From JAIXWP01 sp965247015 (GTDB taxonomy: Bacteria; Bacteroidota; Bacteroidia; Flavobacteriales_D; Sanyastnellaceae), in contig CBDFGG010000004.1 of the NCBI GenBank assembly GCA_965247015.1, forward strand, positions 248,001 through 312,000: 64,000 bases of DNA. Reading direction: 5' to 3'. The translations under genes were made by a program, and so were the position numbers. The notes below the pieces were generated by a model. It did not search any database. It saw only the letters and a list, made by a program, of their open reading frames with translations, and was not told where the DNA came from. Shown here piece after piece: positions 1 to 9,098 of the stretch; the first letter of the stretch is position 1; every line of letters starts with the position of its first letter.

Positions 1-2
1 AT

Positions 3-734
3 CCTGTAACCTATGTAAAAGCTTGGGATGAAATTAGAACGTTGTATGCTGGTCTACCATTAGCAAAGCAAAGAGGATACAAGCCAACGCACTTCAGTTT
101 CAACGTAGATGGCGGTAGATGCGAAGCGTGCGAGGGAGAGGGCTATCAGACCATTGAAATGCAATTCATGGCAGACATCAAGCTTCTTTGCGAATCTTGC
201 AAGGGCAAGCGTTTTAAAGAAGAAGTCTTGGAAGTTCAATACAAAGGAAAAAGTGTGAGCGATGTGCTCGATCTAACTGTAGATGATGCCATTGCTTTTT
301 TCTCTGAAGAAAAAGATAAAACCATCAATAAAAACTTGCTTGGCAAGCTCGGACCTCTCCAACAGGTAGGGCTGGGTTATATTGGAATGGGACAAAGTAG
401 CTCAAGCTTAAGTGGCGGTGAAGCACAACGCATCAAACTAGCGACATTCCTAGGACTCGGTGGTGCTAACAATCATACCCTATTCATTTTTGATGAACCG
501 ACCACCGGACTTCATTTTCACGATGTCCAGAAATTAATGGATAGTTTTCAAGCCCTCCTCGATAAAGGACATTCGATACTCGCCATCGAGCATAATACTG
601 ACGTGATGAAAAGTGCCGATTGGATTATTGACCTTGGCCCGGAAGGCGGAGACAAGGGAGGAAACCTTGTTTACTCAGGCCCCTTAGAGGGTTTGAAAAA
701 GGTAAAAAATTCTAACACGGCTAAGTTTCTCTAA
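3..734 (+). CDS. uvrA: UvrA excinuclease ABC subunit A, C-terminal part (5' end outside window)
   Basis: This is the DNA-damage recognition ATPase of nucleotide excision repair, acting in the cytoplasm with UvrB and UvrC. Only the last 243 codons or so are present; the frame is open to the left edge and begins PVTYVKAWDEIRTLYAG, so the TTG at 42 is internal and not a start. Visible hallmarks are the zinc-binding cysteines (CEACEGEG and CESCKGKR), the ABC signature LSGGEAQRIKLA, the Walker B FIFDEPTTGLHF, the switch histidine in AIEHN, and the terminal DWIIDLGPEGG motif. The ABC signature sits after a serine-rich GQSSSS. Bacteroidota often carry two UvrA paralogs, and which one this is cannot be told from the fragment. 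The msrB gene follows 40 bp downstream on the same strand. Confidence 0.97.
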   Translation, partial: PVTYVKAWDEIRTLYAGLPLAKQRGYKPTHFSFNVDGGRCEACEGEGYQTIEMQFMADIKLLCESCKGKRFKEEVLEVQYKGKSVSDVLDLTVDDAIAFFSEEKDKTINKNLLGKLGPLQQVGLGYIGMGQSSSSLSGGEAQRIKLATFLGLGGANNHTLFIFDEPTTGLHFHDVQKLMDSFQALLDKGHSILAIEHNTDVMKSADWIIDLGPEGGDKGGNLVYSGPLEGLKKVKNSNTAKFL

Positions 735-774
735 ACATTGCCGTCTCAAAGATGTAATAACAAAAAGACATCTC

Positions 775-1263
775 ATGACTAAATGGATTTTAATTGGCGC
801 TGTTGCTTTGATGGCTTCATGCGCGACAAGTAATACAGAACAAAAACCACCAGTTCAAAGAACAAATTCAATGGGAAAAATAGAAAGATCGAAAGAAGAG
901 TGGCAAAAGATTTTGACCTCAGAGCAGTATCGTGTTTTGCGAGAACAAGGCACAGAGCGTGCATTTACAGGTGAATACTATGATCACCACGAAAATGGTG
1001 TCTACACCTGTGCGGGATGTGGAGAGCCTCTTTTTGCTTCTGAAACCAAATTTGAAAGCGGCACCGGATGGCCTAGCTATTATGCGCCACTCAATGATTC
1101 ATGCATTGAAGAATCACGTGATAGCTCATTCGGAATGGTGCGTGTAGAAGTCCATTGCGCAAAATGTAATGGTCACTTGGGCCACGTCTTCGACGATGGT
1201 CCTAATCCTACAGGATTGAGATATTGCATCAATTCTGTTTCTCTCAATTTCGAGAAACAGTAA
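775..1263 (+). CDS. msrB: Peptide-methionine (R)-S-oxide reductase MsrB, lipoprotein form
   Basis: Reduces methionine-R-sulfoxide in oxidised proteins. The MsrB fold covers about residues 40-160: the zinc pairs are CAGCGEP and CAKCNGH, the substrate loop is GTGWPSYYAP, and the catalytic cysteine lies in RYCINSVSL. Unlike cytosolic MsrB, it starts with a short hydrophobic stretch ending in LMASC, a lipobox, so it is probably a lipid-anchored periplasmic enzyme repairing envelope proteins. A spacer of about 25 residues follows the lipid cysteine. ATG at 775 is the only start that keeps this signal. It ends 8 bp before the convergent gene at 1271-1861 and may be read through from uvrA. Confidence 0.96.
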   Translation: MTKWILIGAVALMASCATSNTEQKPPVQRTNSMGKIERSKEEWQKILTSEQYRVLREQGTERAFTGEYYDHHENGVYTCAGCGEPLFASETKFESGTGWPSYYAPLNDSCIEESRDSSFGMVRVEVHCAKCNGHLGHVFDDGPNPTGLRYCINSVSLNFEKQ

Positions 1264-1270
1264 TCAAATA

Positions 1271-1861
1271 CTACTTGGAAGATTGTTTAAAGGTGAAGGC
1301 TCCATTGTAATAATGGAAGTTTTCACCTTTTTTATTTCTTCCCATCAAACAGAAATTTCCTTCCATGTTGCCTTCTGACGTCAACTGCATGATAAGTACT
1401 TTTTTATCGGATCCAGCGTAAGACTGTTTGCTATTTGGTAGGCAATACCATGCACCATCGCTGGTCGTTAAGTCGTCGCCTGTTTTTTCAAAAGCATCGG
1501 TATTAATAAGGGCTTCTGTATTGTTGTCGTAGTTATCTTCTGCCCCAATCGTCAGCCATGAATCGAATCCCAATTCAGGTTTTTCTTTCGCTAATTTTCT
1601 GTTCAATGTTCTAGATGTAGGACCATTCAAAGGAGATTGGTAAAATGGCTTATCCGACTTGATTGAAAGCGGATGCGCCTTTTCTCCGTAAACCATATAC
1701 ACTTGATCGCTGTCATTCTCTAGAACCACATATACGCGAATGGTTCTGCCTTTCACTGCTCCACCGTTATCAATTTCCTCTACCACTATTCCTTTCACTT
1801 GAGAAAGTAGGTTTCCTGCAACAAGTAGAACGAATGCGAAAAGTGCTATAATTTTTTTCAT
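1271..1861 (-). CDS. Small secreted protein sharing a domain with the neighbouring type B cargo
   Basis: A 196-residue protein with a clear signal peptide (residues 1-20, MKKIIALFAF..., cleavage after LLSQ) and no membrane segment afterwards. No named family is recognised. By eye the mature part matches the N-terminal domain of the 1067-residue protein encoded at 2840-6043: both have a VYGE motif, then FDSWLTIG / FDSYMTIG, then a block SYAGSDKKVLIMQLTS / SYAGPDNRVKIAQFTS followed by an acidic residue-glycine turn and a cysteine. It is the last gene of a minus-strand run (cargo, PorP/SprF, this gene) with 9 bp to the upstream gene, so it is probably co-transcribed and works at the cell surface or in the periplasm with them. 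It lacks a T9SS C-terminal domain. Confidence 0.8.
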   Translation of the reverse strand: MKKIIALFAFVLLVAGNLLSQVKGIVVEEIDNGGAVKGRTIRVYVVLENDSDQVYMVYGEKAHPLSIKSDKPFYQSPLNGPTSRTLNRKLAKEKPELGFDSWLTIGAEDNYDNNTEALINTDAFEKTGDDLTTSDGAWYCLPNSKQSYAGSDKKVLIMQLTSEGNMEGNFCLMGRNKKGENFHYYNGAFTFKQSSK

Positions 1862-1870
1862 CTCTCCTGA

Positions 1871-2827
1871 TTAGTTTACAACTTTACTACGCTGTAGACG
1901 ACGTGGACCAAGGCTATTGGATCTGAATTTACCTTTTTGCTTCGGAATATAATAACCCAAAATTATCTCATGAGTATGTGGGCTGAGCACCTTAGCATTG
2001 GTAGTTGTGATGTCATAGCTGTATCCCAACGTGAAGTCTTTGTAAATACCTCCCAACATGAATGCCAAAGCATCTTGGTGGCGATAAGTAAATCCTGCCC
2101 ATGCAGCACCAGCATAGTTAGCACGAACGTTAATGTCGAGCTGGGCTGGAGTTACTGAAGTAAAACGAATAAATCCACTTCCTTGAAGGTCCCAGTTATC
2201 ATCTAGATAATGTCTGTACGATCCCATGAATTGAAAGTGACGAAGATTTTGATTCTCATCAGATGCTCCTTGCTCAATCTTCAATTTCGATTGCATAAGT
2301 TGAGGAATAGAGAACCCTGCATAGTACTTCTCACCATAAATCAAGAAGCCGAATGTCGCGTCAATGTTCAAAGTAGTTTCTGCTTGCATGCCGTTTAGAG
2401 CCACGTCAGCTTGATCTAGCACCACTAAAGAACTATTATCAAATGTGTATTGACTTGCGTTCAAGCTTAATCCAAAGCTTACCGCATCAAAGTTGTTGAG
2501 GTCTACGTTGTATGCACCTGCAAGTTCAACTCCTGATTCCGAAATCGCTCCACCAGTGTTGTCACTATACATGATGGCACCGAGTCCTATACCGTGAGGA
2601 ACACTCGTATGCCCACTTGCCATAATCGTAGTTGGCGCGCCTTTGAAGCCAGCCCATTGATTGCGATAGCTAGCCATGATTGGCGAATACTTTGCTTGTG
2701 TTCCTGCTGCTGCAGGGTTCACCATAAAGGTGTTGAGCATGAACTGTGATCGGCGACCCAATTGTTGGGCATTTGCTGCAGATCCAACGAAAACAAGGCT
2801 TACTAGAAGGAAGAATATCTTTTTCAT
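1871..2827 (-). CDS. PorP/SprF family type IX secretion outer-membrane protein
   Basis: Outer-membrane beta-barrel of the PorP/SprF family, 318 residues (usual length about 300-330). It has a signal peptide (cleavage near ANAQ), the conserved N-terminal block with MLNTFMVNPAAAG, then SYRNQWAGFKGAPTT, and alternating barrel strands ending with a HEIILGYYIP strand. In Flavobacterium johnsoniae SprF is needed for secretion or attachment of the adhesin SprB, and such genes typically sit beside type B CTD cargo. Here the large SprB-repeat protein is immediately upstream (12 bp), which suggests this barrel is its dedicated attachment or translocation partner. The partner assignment is inferred from position. 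Confidence 0.93.
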   Translation of the reverse strand: MKKIFFLLVSLVFVGSAANAQQLGRRSQFMLNTFMVNPAAAGTQAKYSPIMASYRNQWAGFKGAPTTIMASGHTSVPHGIGLGAIMYSDNTGGAISESGVELAGAYNVDLNNFDAVSFGLSLNASQYTFDNSSLVVLDQADVALNGMQAETTLNIDATFGFLIYGEKYYAGFSIPQLMQSKLKIEQGASDENQNLRHFQFMGSYRHYLDDNWDLQGSGFIRFTSVTPAQLDINVRANYAGAAWAGFTYRHQDALAFMLGGIYKDFTLGYSYDITTTNAKVLSPHTHEIILGYYIPKQKGKFRSNSLGPRRLQRSKVVN

Positions 2828-2839
2828 TTCAGTGTCTCC

Positions 2840-5800
2840 TTAGTATTTAATGGTTACTGTGCCCATGATTGGATCTTTTTCTTCATCGTAGTCGATCAAG
2901 AAATAGTAGTCCGCCACTGGAAGGGGTTCTCCTTTCAATGTACCATCCCAAGGAGCGTTATAGCCTTTTGATTCAAATACAATTTGTCCCCATCTGTTAA
3001 AGACTTGGACTGTTGCATCTGGGAAAAATTCTAATCCACCAATCAACCATGTATCGTTTGATCCATCGCCGTTTGGAGTAAGTGCATTCGTGATGAAGAA
3101 ACATCCAATGGTCGGTTCCACAAACACCGATGTTACTAATGTACATCCGATATCATCAGTCACTCGAACACCGTAGGATTCATTTGAAGATAGTCCCACA
3201 GCTGTCGAGGTAGTTTGCAGAAGATCATCAAACCACTGATAAGTGATTGGAAGATTTCCGTTTTGCACACCTACTGTAGCAGTTCCATCCTGCTCGTCCC
3301 AACATGTCTCTGGAGATGACCAAGTGGTGAGAACCATATCTGTGATGATGTCTGGAATCACCTCTACTTCTGCTTCTTTCACACAACCTACTTCGTCAAT
3401 CAATTCCACTTCAATGGTCAATTCACCAAGGTTCGAAACCGTGAATGTATTATTACCATTATTGATAATCTGTAGTGTATCAGGGCTGATAAAAGTTGTC
3501 AGTTCCCCAGTACCACCTAGAACAGAAATCACAGCACCACCATCGGTCATACCAGTACAGGTAGGTGCATCAATATTCAAGATAATTTCAAGTGGAGTTG
3601 GCTCTTCAATCACAAAAGCGAGCGGTGCTAAACATTGATTAGCATCTACAATTGTTAAATTGTAATCTGCAGCGCATAGTTGACCTATAGTTCCTGAAGA
3701 CACTCCTACCAAAGTACCAGGATTGAGAAGATAATTGTAAGGTGTAGTACCACCAGTAACAGTGTAATTCACGATACCATCACACTCTCCACCACAAGTC
3801 ACATCCACGGTGTTTGTGAGAGTAGCTACTAAAAGCGCTGGCTCAGTAATAGTAACATCATCGGTTGCTTCGCAACCATTTTCATCATTTATAGTGTAAG
3901 TATAATTTCCCGGTGCTAAGTCAGAAATTACCTGAGGTACTGCCGTGTTGGATGGCTGAAGAGTAACTGCACCCGTGCCTCCCGTGGAAGTAATTACTAC
4001 CTCACCGTCAGCGAAGCCGAAACAAGAAACGTTTGTAGGATTCAATGTGATAATGAGTTCTGCTGGTCCTCCAATAACAACATTTTGGATGGGCTGAACA
4101 CAGCCAACTTCATCCGTAATGTTCACAGTGTATGTTCCTGCGCAAAGATTTTCAATAGTACCTGCGTTTCCTAAACATGGTGCTACACAATTACCCGCCG
4201 CTGGTAAGGTTTCGAATGAATAATTCACTCCGGTCCCACCCGTCACATTGAATATATCTATTGTACCATCACAGATTCCAAAGCATGATACTGCTTGCGA
4301 TGTCACTTCAAATGTCACTTGATCAGGTTCATTGATAATGAATTCACCTGTCAATGAACATCCATTGGCGTCGACAATATCGTAAGTGTATGTGTCTGCA
4401 CATAATTCATCTGCTGGTGTCAACTGATTATTCGAGTTGAAGACTTGTTCGATAAATGGACCTGTACCACCTTGAATGTCGAAAATGACAGTCCCATCGC
4501 AGCTATCAAAACAGATCGCATCAGTCAATGCTGGCGTAACGACTACTGGATCAGGCTCGATGATGGTGAATTCGAATTGCAGTGAACAGTTGTTTGCATC
4601 AACAATATTCACAGTGTAGACGCCTCCATTCAATTCGTCAAAATTGATATTCAAATTACCCGTACCAGTAACGGTCTCGATTATATCTACCCCTAACACT
4701 AAGTCAACGGTGATTTCACCTGTCCCGCCTTGAACGGTTCCTGTAATCGTACCGTTGTCATAATCAAAACAAGGTATGTCAGTTGAAGTAAGCTGAGCTT
4801 CTAGCTCAATGGGACAAACAATATCAATTACTTGGTTCACAAAACATCCATTCTCATCAGTAGCGGTCATATCATATACACCACATTCCAGATTTGAAAG
4901 AACGTCGCCGCAAGCATTTCCACCTTGTCCATTTACATCAATATCAATAACTCCAGTTCCTCCGCTGCAGATGAGTTCAATCTCTCCTGTAGTTTCTCCA
5001 AAACAAAGTACGCTCGAATTTAGAACGGGCTCGAATACCACCTGTGTAGGCTCGATGATTTGAAATACTACTGTAGTATCGCGGCATCCCGTCGCTTCTT
5101 GCATAGCGATGTAGTATGACCCTGGTGCTAATCCCACAAGTTCCAATCCATCGTCATCATTCAAAAATTCTTCTACCAAAGTTCCTGAACCAAGTGTGCT
5201 TCCGCTGAAGAGTGAATAGTTTACTGTACTTAAACCTCCGTCCTCAACTGTTACAATTGCATCATCACCAAAACATGTTGGATTTTCTACAGTAGGATTT
5301 GTATCCAAAGGGAATCCCAAACATGGGTGATCGATTTGCATACAAATATCAGTAGCTGTTTCAAATTGGTTGGTACCCACTTGGTCAGCAGTTTTGTAAG
5401 TAATGTTCACACAACCCTCAAATCCATCACAAGAAGTAAACTGTGCAATTTTCACACGATTGTCAGGACCAGCGTAAGACGCAGCGCAACCGCTGTCGAA
5501 AGTTCCAGCCAGCGTGACAGCATAATCGTCCCAGAAGAAACTGCCTCCGTCAAAAGGATTTCCATTGGCAGGTCCTTCAAAAATATCAATCCAATCTTCG
5601 CAAAGTCCTGCATTGATAGGAGCATCACAGTTGATTTCAGAACTGCATTCATAACCAATAGTCATGTAACTATCGAACGGTTCGGCTTCATAGCCAGGAA
5701 TCCCAAAGCTATTTAAACAAGTATTTTCTGAACCAAAAGCAGTTTCTGTTTCAAATTGGAATAGTCCACAAGGAAAATTAAAATATGTAGTGTTCACTGG

Positions 5801-6043
5801 ATCGAATACACAGTCGAAGACTGGCGACTCCTCTCCATAAACAGCGAAAAGATAATTTTCCGAATTATCAAACTTAATAAACACTTCGTAAGTGACATAA
5901 CCGGTCAAGTCAATTGCTCCATAATTACCGTAATGTACAGTATACTCAATTTCATAAGCTGGATTGGCCAATTGAGCTTTGACAGAATTCGTTATGGTGC
6001 AAAAAAGAAAAAACAGGATGGTTATCCGGTAGAAATTCTTCAT
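2840..6043 (-). CDS. SprB-repeat cell-surface protein with type B T9SS sorting domain
   Basis: A secreted 1067-residue adhesin-like protein. Residues 1-23 are a signal peptide. Residues about 24-250 form a cysteine-containing domain also present in the small protein at 1271-1861. About residues 255-975 hold some nine SprB-type repeats of around 80 residues, each with a CF-x-DG-type start (for example CFDSCDGTVIF, CFGICDGTIDI, CFGFADGEVVI) followed by a GGTG turn. The last 90 residues are a gliding-motility-associated (CHU_C, type B) sorting domain: TPNGDGSNDTW, VFNRWGQIVFES, PWDGTLKGEPLP, ending in VTIKY. Known role of the family: exported through T9SS and displayed on the surface, SprB itself driving gliding. 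It is the first gene of a three-gene minus-strand run with PorP/SprF. The actual ligand is unknown. Confidence 0.93.
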   Translation of the reverse strand: MKNFYRITILFFLFCTITNSVKAQLANPAYEIEYTVHYGNYGAIDLTGYVTYEVFIKFDNSENYLFAVYGEESPVFDCVFDPVNTTYFNFPCGLFQFETETAFGSENTCLNSFGIPGYEAEPFDSYMTIGYECSSEINCDAPINAGLCEDWIDIFEGPANGNPFDGGSFFWDDYAVTLAGTFDSGCAASYAGPDNRVKIAQFTSCDGFEGCVNITYKTADQVGTNQFETATDICMQIDHPCLGFPLDTNPTVENPTCFGDDAIVTVEDGGLSTVNYSLFSGSTLGSGTLVEEFLNDDDGLELVGLAPGSYYIAMQEATGCRDTTVVFQIIEPTQVVFEPVLNSSVLCFGETTGEIELICSGGTGVIDIDVNGQGGNACGDVLSNLECGVYDMTATDENGCFVNQVIDIVCPIELEAQLTSTDIPCFDYDNGTITGTVQGGTGEITVDLVLGVDIIETVTGTGNLNINFDELNGGVYTVNIVDANNCSLQFEFTIIEPDPVVVTPALTDAICFDSCDGTVIFDIQGGTGPFIEQVFNSNNQLTPADELCADTYTYDIVDANGCSLTGEFIINEPDQVTFEVTSQAVSCFGICDGTIDIFNVTGGTGVNYSFETLPAAGNCVAPCLGNAGTIENLCAGTYTVNITDEVGCVQPIQNVVIGGPAELIITLNPTNVSCFGFADGEVVITSTGGTGAVTLQPSNTAVPQVISDLAPGNYTYTINDENGCEATDDVTITEPALLVATLTNTVDVTCGGECDGIVNYTVTGGTTPYNYLLNPGTLVGVSSGTIGQLCAADYNLTIVDANQCLAPLAFVIEEPTPLEIILNIDAPTCTGMTDGGAVISVLGGTGELTTFISPDTLQIINNGNNTFTVSNLGELTIEVELIDEVGCVKEAEVEVIPDIITDMVLTTWSSPETCWDEQDGTATVGVQNGNLPITYQWFDDLLQTTSTAVGLSSNESYGVRVTDDIGCTLVTSVFVEPTIGCFFITNALTPNGDGSNDTWLIGGLEFFPDATVQVFNRWGQIVFESKGYNAPWDGTLKGEPLPVADYYFLIDYDEEKDPIMGTVTIKY

Positions 6044-6083
6044 GTTTTGGTTTTTGGCTTTAATACAAGTCGAGAAAAAGATC

Positions 6084-6935
6084 TCAAACGTTGCCTCTAC
6101 TCGGGGCGGCGCGGTGCGAATTTAGTAATAAAACGCTTGAAAAAAAAGCGGAAAGTCGATCTCGAAATAATGGATAGGTATTCAAGTTGCCATGACGCCC
6201 ACCAACCAAGGTTGTAAACTGTATTTCACTGATCCACTGTGCCTTATGGTACAACTTCATGGCGGACCGGTGAGGAACGATTTTATCCTTGGTTCCATGA
6301 AATATGTGAACAGGACACTGAACATGAGGCAAGTACAAATCACTACGCAATTTATACCTCATCAAAGTTTCCGCTGGAAGAAAGGGTAGTTTATACTTGG
6401 CTACATCGATTAAATTGAAAAAGGGTGTTTCTAAAACCAGGCCGTCAGTTTTACGCCTCGAAGCCAGCCTTGTAGCAAAGCCAGTCCCAAGACTTCGACC
6501 GTAAATGATGACGGGTTGGCTTTCATATTTTGCCGAAATAAAGTCGTAACAAAATTCTACATCGCGGTGAAGCTTGGCTTCACTTCTAGAGCCATGGCTC
6601 TCGCCATACCCCCTGTAGTCCATTGCAAAAACATCAAATCCATAGGAGCATAGTTCCTCAGCCATGAACTGCCACCGCTTCAAACTCCCAGTATTACCAT
6701 GCAAATAAAAAATTAATCCCTTGGGATTTTCGGCTTTTAATAAAATTGAATGTATTTTTCCCTGATGAGGAGTGTCAAGCTTAAACTCCTCAATTGGAGT
6801 GCTTACTTTGGTTCTAAAATGATCTGGAATAAAACTAGGAACAAAAATAAATTTCTCTTGGAAAAAGAAATAAATTACACAAATAGCTGCATATACTAGC
6901 ATTAAAACAACTAGAATATGCAGCGCTATTTCCAT
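6084..6935 (-). CDS. Membrane-anchored alpha/beta hydrolase
   Basis: Serine hydrolase of the alpha/beta fold, 283 residues. Residues about 5-27 form a membrane anchor. The fold follows: oxyanion region YLHGNTGSLKRW, DYRGYGESHG, the nucleophile elbow IYGRSLGTGFA (serine), an acid in HGTKDKIVP, and a catalytic histidine in GGRHGNL. This pattern resembles the YfhR/Bem46-like group, whose substrates are mostly unknown, so no substrate is proposed. It starts 10 bp downstream of the E1 dehydrogenase stop, in the same direction, so it is probably translated from the same transcript. Its end is 40 bp from the SprB-repeat gene. Confidence 0.9.
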   Translation of the reverse strand: MEIALHILVVLMLVYAAICVIYFFFQEKFIFVPSFIPDHFRTKVSTPIEEFKLDTPHQGKIHSILLKAENPKGLIFYLHGNTGSLKRWQFMAEELCSYGFDVFAMDYRGYGESHGSRSEAKLHRDVEFCYDFISAKYESQPVIIYGRSLGTGFATRLASRRKTDGLVLETPFFNLIDVAKYKLPFLPAETLMRYKLRSDLYLPHVQCPVHIFHGTKDKIVPHRSAMKLYHKAQWISEIQFTTLVGGRHGNLNTYPLFRDRLSAFFSSVLLLNSHRAAPSRGNV

Positions 6936-6945
6936 TTTTTATTCT

Positions 6946-8961
6946 TTAAAATTGAAGCACCTTCTCAACGATGCTATGCAATCGATTATTGGCTAAGAAG
7001 TTTTTTTCTAATTCTGCATTGAAAGGAATAGGCGTATCCAAGCTTCCGCAACGCATCACTGGAGCATCTAGATGAGAAAAACAATTTTCTGTAATACGTG
7101 CAGATATTTCTCCGCCAATACCACCAGTGGTCGAATCTTCATGAAGCACCACTACTCTACCTGTTTTCTTAACTGATTGGTAAATCGTCTCCATATCTAG
7201 AGGCGCAAGTGTTCTCAAGTCAATTAAATCCGCAGATATCTCAGGATGTTGATTCAAATAATCTAATGCCCAATGTACTCCATATCCATAGCTGATAATT
7301 GTAAGGTCTGAACCTTCCTTCAAAAGATTCGCGACACCAAAAGGCAATGTATAATAACCTTTCGGCACTTCACTTTCAATACTTCTGTACAATGCTTTGT
7401 GCTCGAAGAAAAGCACTGGATTTGGATCTTCAAAAGCTTGACATAACAAGCCTTTCGCATCATGCGGAAAAGCAGGATATGCAATCTTTAATCCAGGCGT
7501 ATGGAAAAACCATGCTTCATTGCTTTGACTATGGAATGGTCCCGCAGCAACACCAGCGCCTGTTGGCATCCTTACCACTACGTCCGCATTTTCCTCCCAA
7601 CGATAATGAAGCTTCGCGAGATTATTTACAATTTGATTAAAGCCACATGTTACGAAATCGGCAAACTGCATTTCTACCATCGCCTTATAACCCTTAATGC
7701 TCAAGCCTAAGCCTGTTCCGATAATTGCTGACTCACACAAAGGAGTGTTGCGAACTCTATCAGCACCAAACTCCTCGAGAAAACCTTCTGTTACTTTGAA
7801 TACACCGCCGTACTTAGCAATGTCTTGCCCCATCAATACAAGCTTCGAATGCTTGCGCATGCTCTCTCTCATTCCATCACTTATCGCATCAATCAATCGC
7901 AACTTCGATGTTTCTGAGGTTGCTGGGGCAATTATCTTTTTATCATCAAATGATTTGAATAGATCATTGTGTTCTCTTTCGGTGCTCGGTGTGATATTAG
8001 GCAGGTCATAAGCTTCTTTCAAAGAATCATTAATTTCTTGCTTAATATCATTACGCCAATTCAAAACATCATCTTGTGTAATGATTCTTTCAGACAATAA
8101 CCACAATTCAAAATTTGTCACTGGATCTTTTGATTCCCAAGATTCAATCAATCCTTCTGGATAATATTTTGTTCCGCTTGCTTCCTCATGTCCACGCATT
8201 CTGAATGTCATGAATTCAAGAATAATTGGACGAGGATTGTTACGAATACTTTCTGCTAAGCGCTTCACTGTGATGTAAACCTCAATGATATTGTTTCCAT
8301 CAATCTGCACTGCGTCCTCACTTGGGATGCCGTAGCCAATTGCTTTATCAATAAATTGTTTGCATCTAAATTGCTCTCTACTTGGCGTTGAAAGTCCCCA
8401 AGAATTATTTTCTATTCCGAAGATGACTGGCAAATCCCAAACACTTGCCACATTGAGTGCTTCATGAAAATCTCCCTCACTTGCTCCACCATCACCACTA
8501 AATACAATTGTTGCTTTTTTATCACCGCCCAATTTATTTGCTAGTGCAATTCCGTCTGCAATACCCAACTGTGGACCGAGGTGAGAAATCATTCCCACCA
8601 AATGATGTTCTTTTGTACCAAAGTGAAAAGAGCGATCACGACCTTTTGTGAAGCCTTCATCCTTCCCCTGAAACTGCGCAAAAAGACGCTTCAATGGCAA
8701 ATCTCTTCCCGTAAAAATTCCAAGGTTTCTGTGCATCGGTAGAATAAATTCATCCTTCTGCATGCCCAATGCAACACCAACAGAAATTGCCTCCTGACCA
8801 TATGAACTAAACCATTTGCTGATTTTGCCGAGTCGCAACTGACTCAACATTTTTTCTTCGATCAAACGAGGCTTTAAGATCGCTTTGTATAATGTCACAA
8901 GCTCATCATTTGATAAGCCAGATTTTTTAAACTTGATAACTGGTTTGGTTAGCGTTGTCAT
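6946..8961 (-). CDS. Fused alpha/beta E1 component of a 2-oxoacid dehydrogenase (thiamine-dependent)
   Basis: Decarboxylates a 2-oxoacid, probably branched-chain (2-oxoisovalerate type), and passes the acyl group to the lipoyl E2. Residues about 15-330 are the alpha subunit with the thiamine diphosphate motif GDGGASEGDFHEAL...ENNSWG at about 156-188. Residues about 345-671 are the beta subunit (VLMGQDIAKYGGVFKVTEG, TPLCESAIIGTGLGLS, FADFVTCGFNQIVNN, RMPTGAGV). In many bacteria these are two genes; the fused 660-690-residue form is common in Bacteroidota. No E2 or E3 gene is nearby. A -7-like box TACTTTCG lies about 20 bp upstream on the minus strand. Substrate assignment between pyruvate and branched-chain acids is not certain. 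Confidence 0.93.
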   Translation of the reverse strand: MTTLTKPVIKFKKSGLSNDELVTLYKAILKPRLIEEKMLSQLRLGKISKWFSSYGQEAISVGVALGMQKDEFILPMHRNLGIFTGRDLPLKRLFAQFQGKDEGFTKGRDRSFHFGTKEHHLVGMISHLGPQLGIADGIALANKLGGDKKATIVFSGDGGASEGDFHEALNVASVWDLPVIFGIENNSWGLSTPSREQFRCKQFIDKAIGYGIPSEDAVQIDGNNIIEVYITVKRLAESIRNNPRPIILEFMTFRMRGHEEASGTKYYPEGLIESWESKDPVTNFELWLLSERIITQDDVLNWRNDIKQEINDSLKEAYDLPNITPSTEREHNDLFKSFDDKKIIAPATSETSKLRLIDAISDGMRESMRKHSKLVLMGQDIAKYGGVFKVTEGFLEEFGADRVRNTPLCESAIIGTGLGLSIKGYKAMVEMQFADFVTCGFNQIVNNLAKLHYRWEENADVVVRMPTGAGVAAGPFHSQSNEAWFFHTPGLKIAYPAFPHDAKGLLCQAFEDPNPVLFFEHKALYRSIESEVPKGYYTLPFGVANLLKEGSDLTIISYGYGVHWALDYLNQHPEISADLIDLRTLAPLDMETIYQSVKKTGRVVVLHEDSTTGGIGGEISARITENCFSHLDAPVMRCGSLDTPIPFNAELEKNFLANNRLHSIVEKVLQF

Positions 8962-9060
8962 GCTATATTTCTATTTGACCGCGAAAGTACTTTGAATATC
9001 CATATTCTTCGCCTAATTCAGAAAAAAACTGAACAAAAATGGCATTAGTTTATTTACCTA

Positions 9061-9068
9061 TATATTTG
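9061..9068 (+). promoter_or_regulatory. Bacteroidota -7 box of the AT-hook gene
   Basis: TATATTTG matches the TAnnTTTG consensus fully and lies 30 bp before the ATG at 9099. No clear TTTG element is seen at the usual -33 distance, so the call rests on the -7 box and position. Confidence 0.55.
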
Positions 9069-9098
9069 GCGAATATTTAACCAACTATTTATTAAAAA

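Noticed and set aside
3243..3638. 131-codon plus-strand frame inside the SprB-repeat gene
   Set aside because: Ser/Thr/Pro-rich reading of the repeat array in the opposite direction, with no start signal; shadow of the real gene.
6946..8961. E1 alpha/beta fusion as a new gene fusion
   Set aside because: Fused E1 proteins of this size are established in Bacteroidota.
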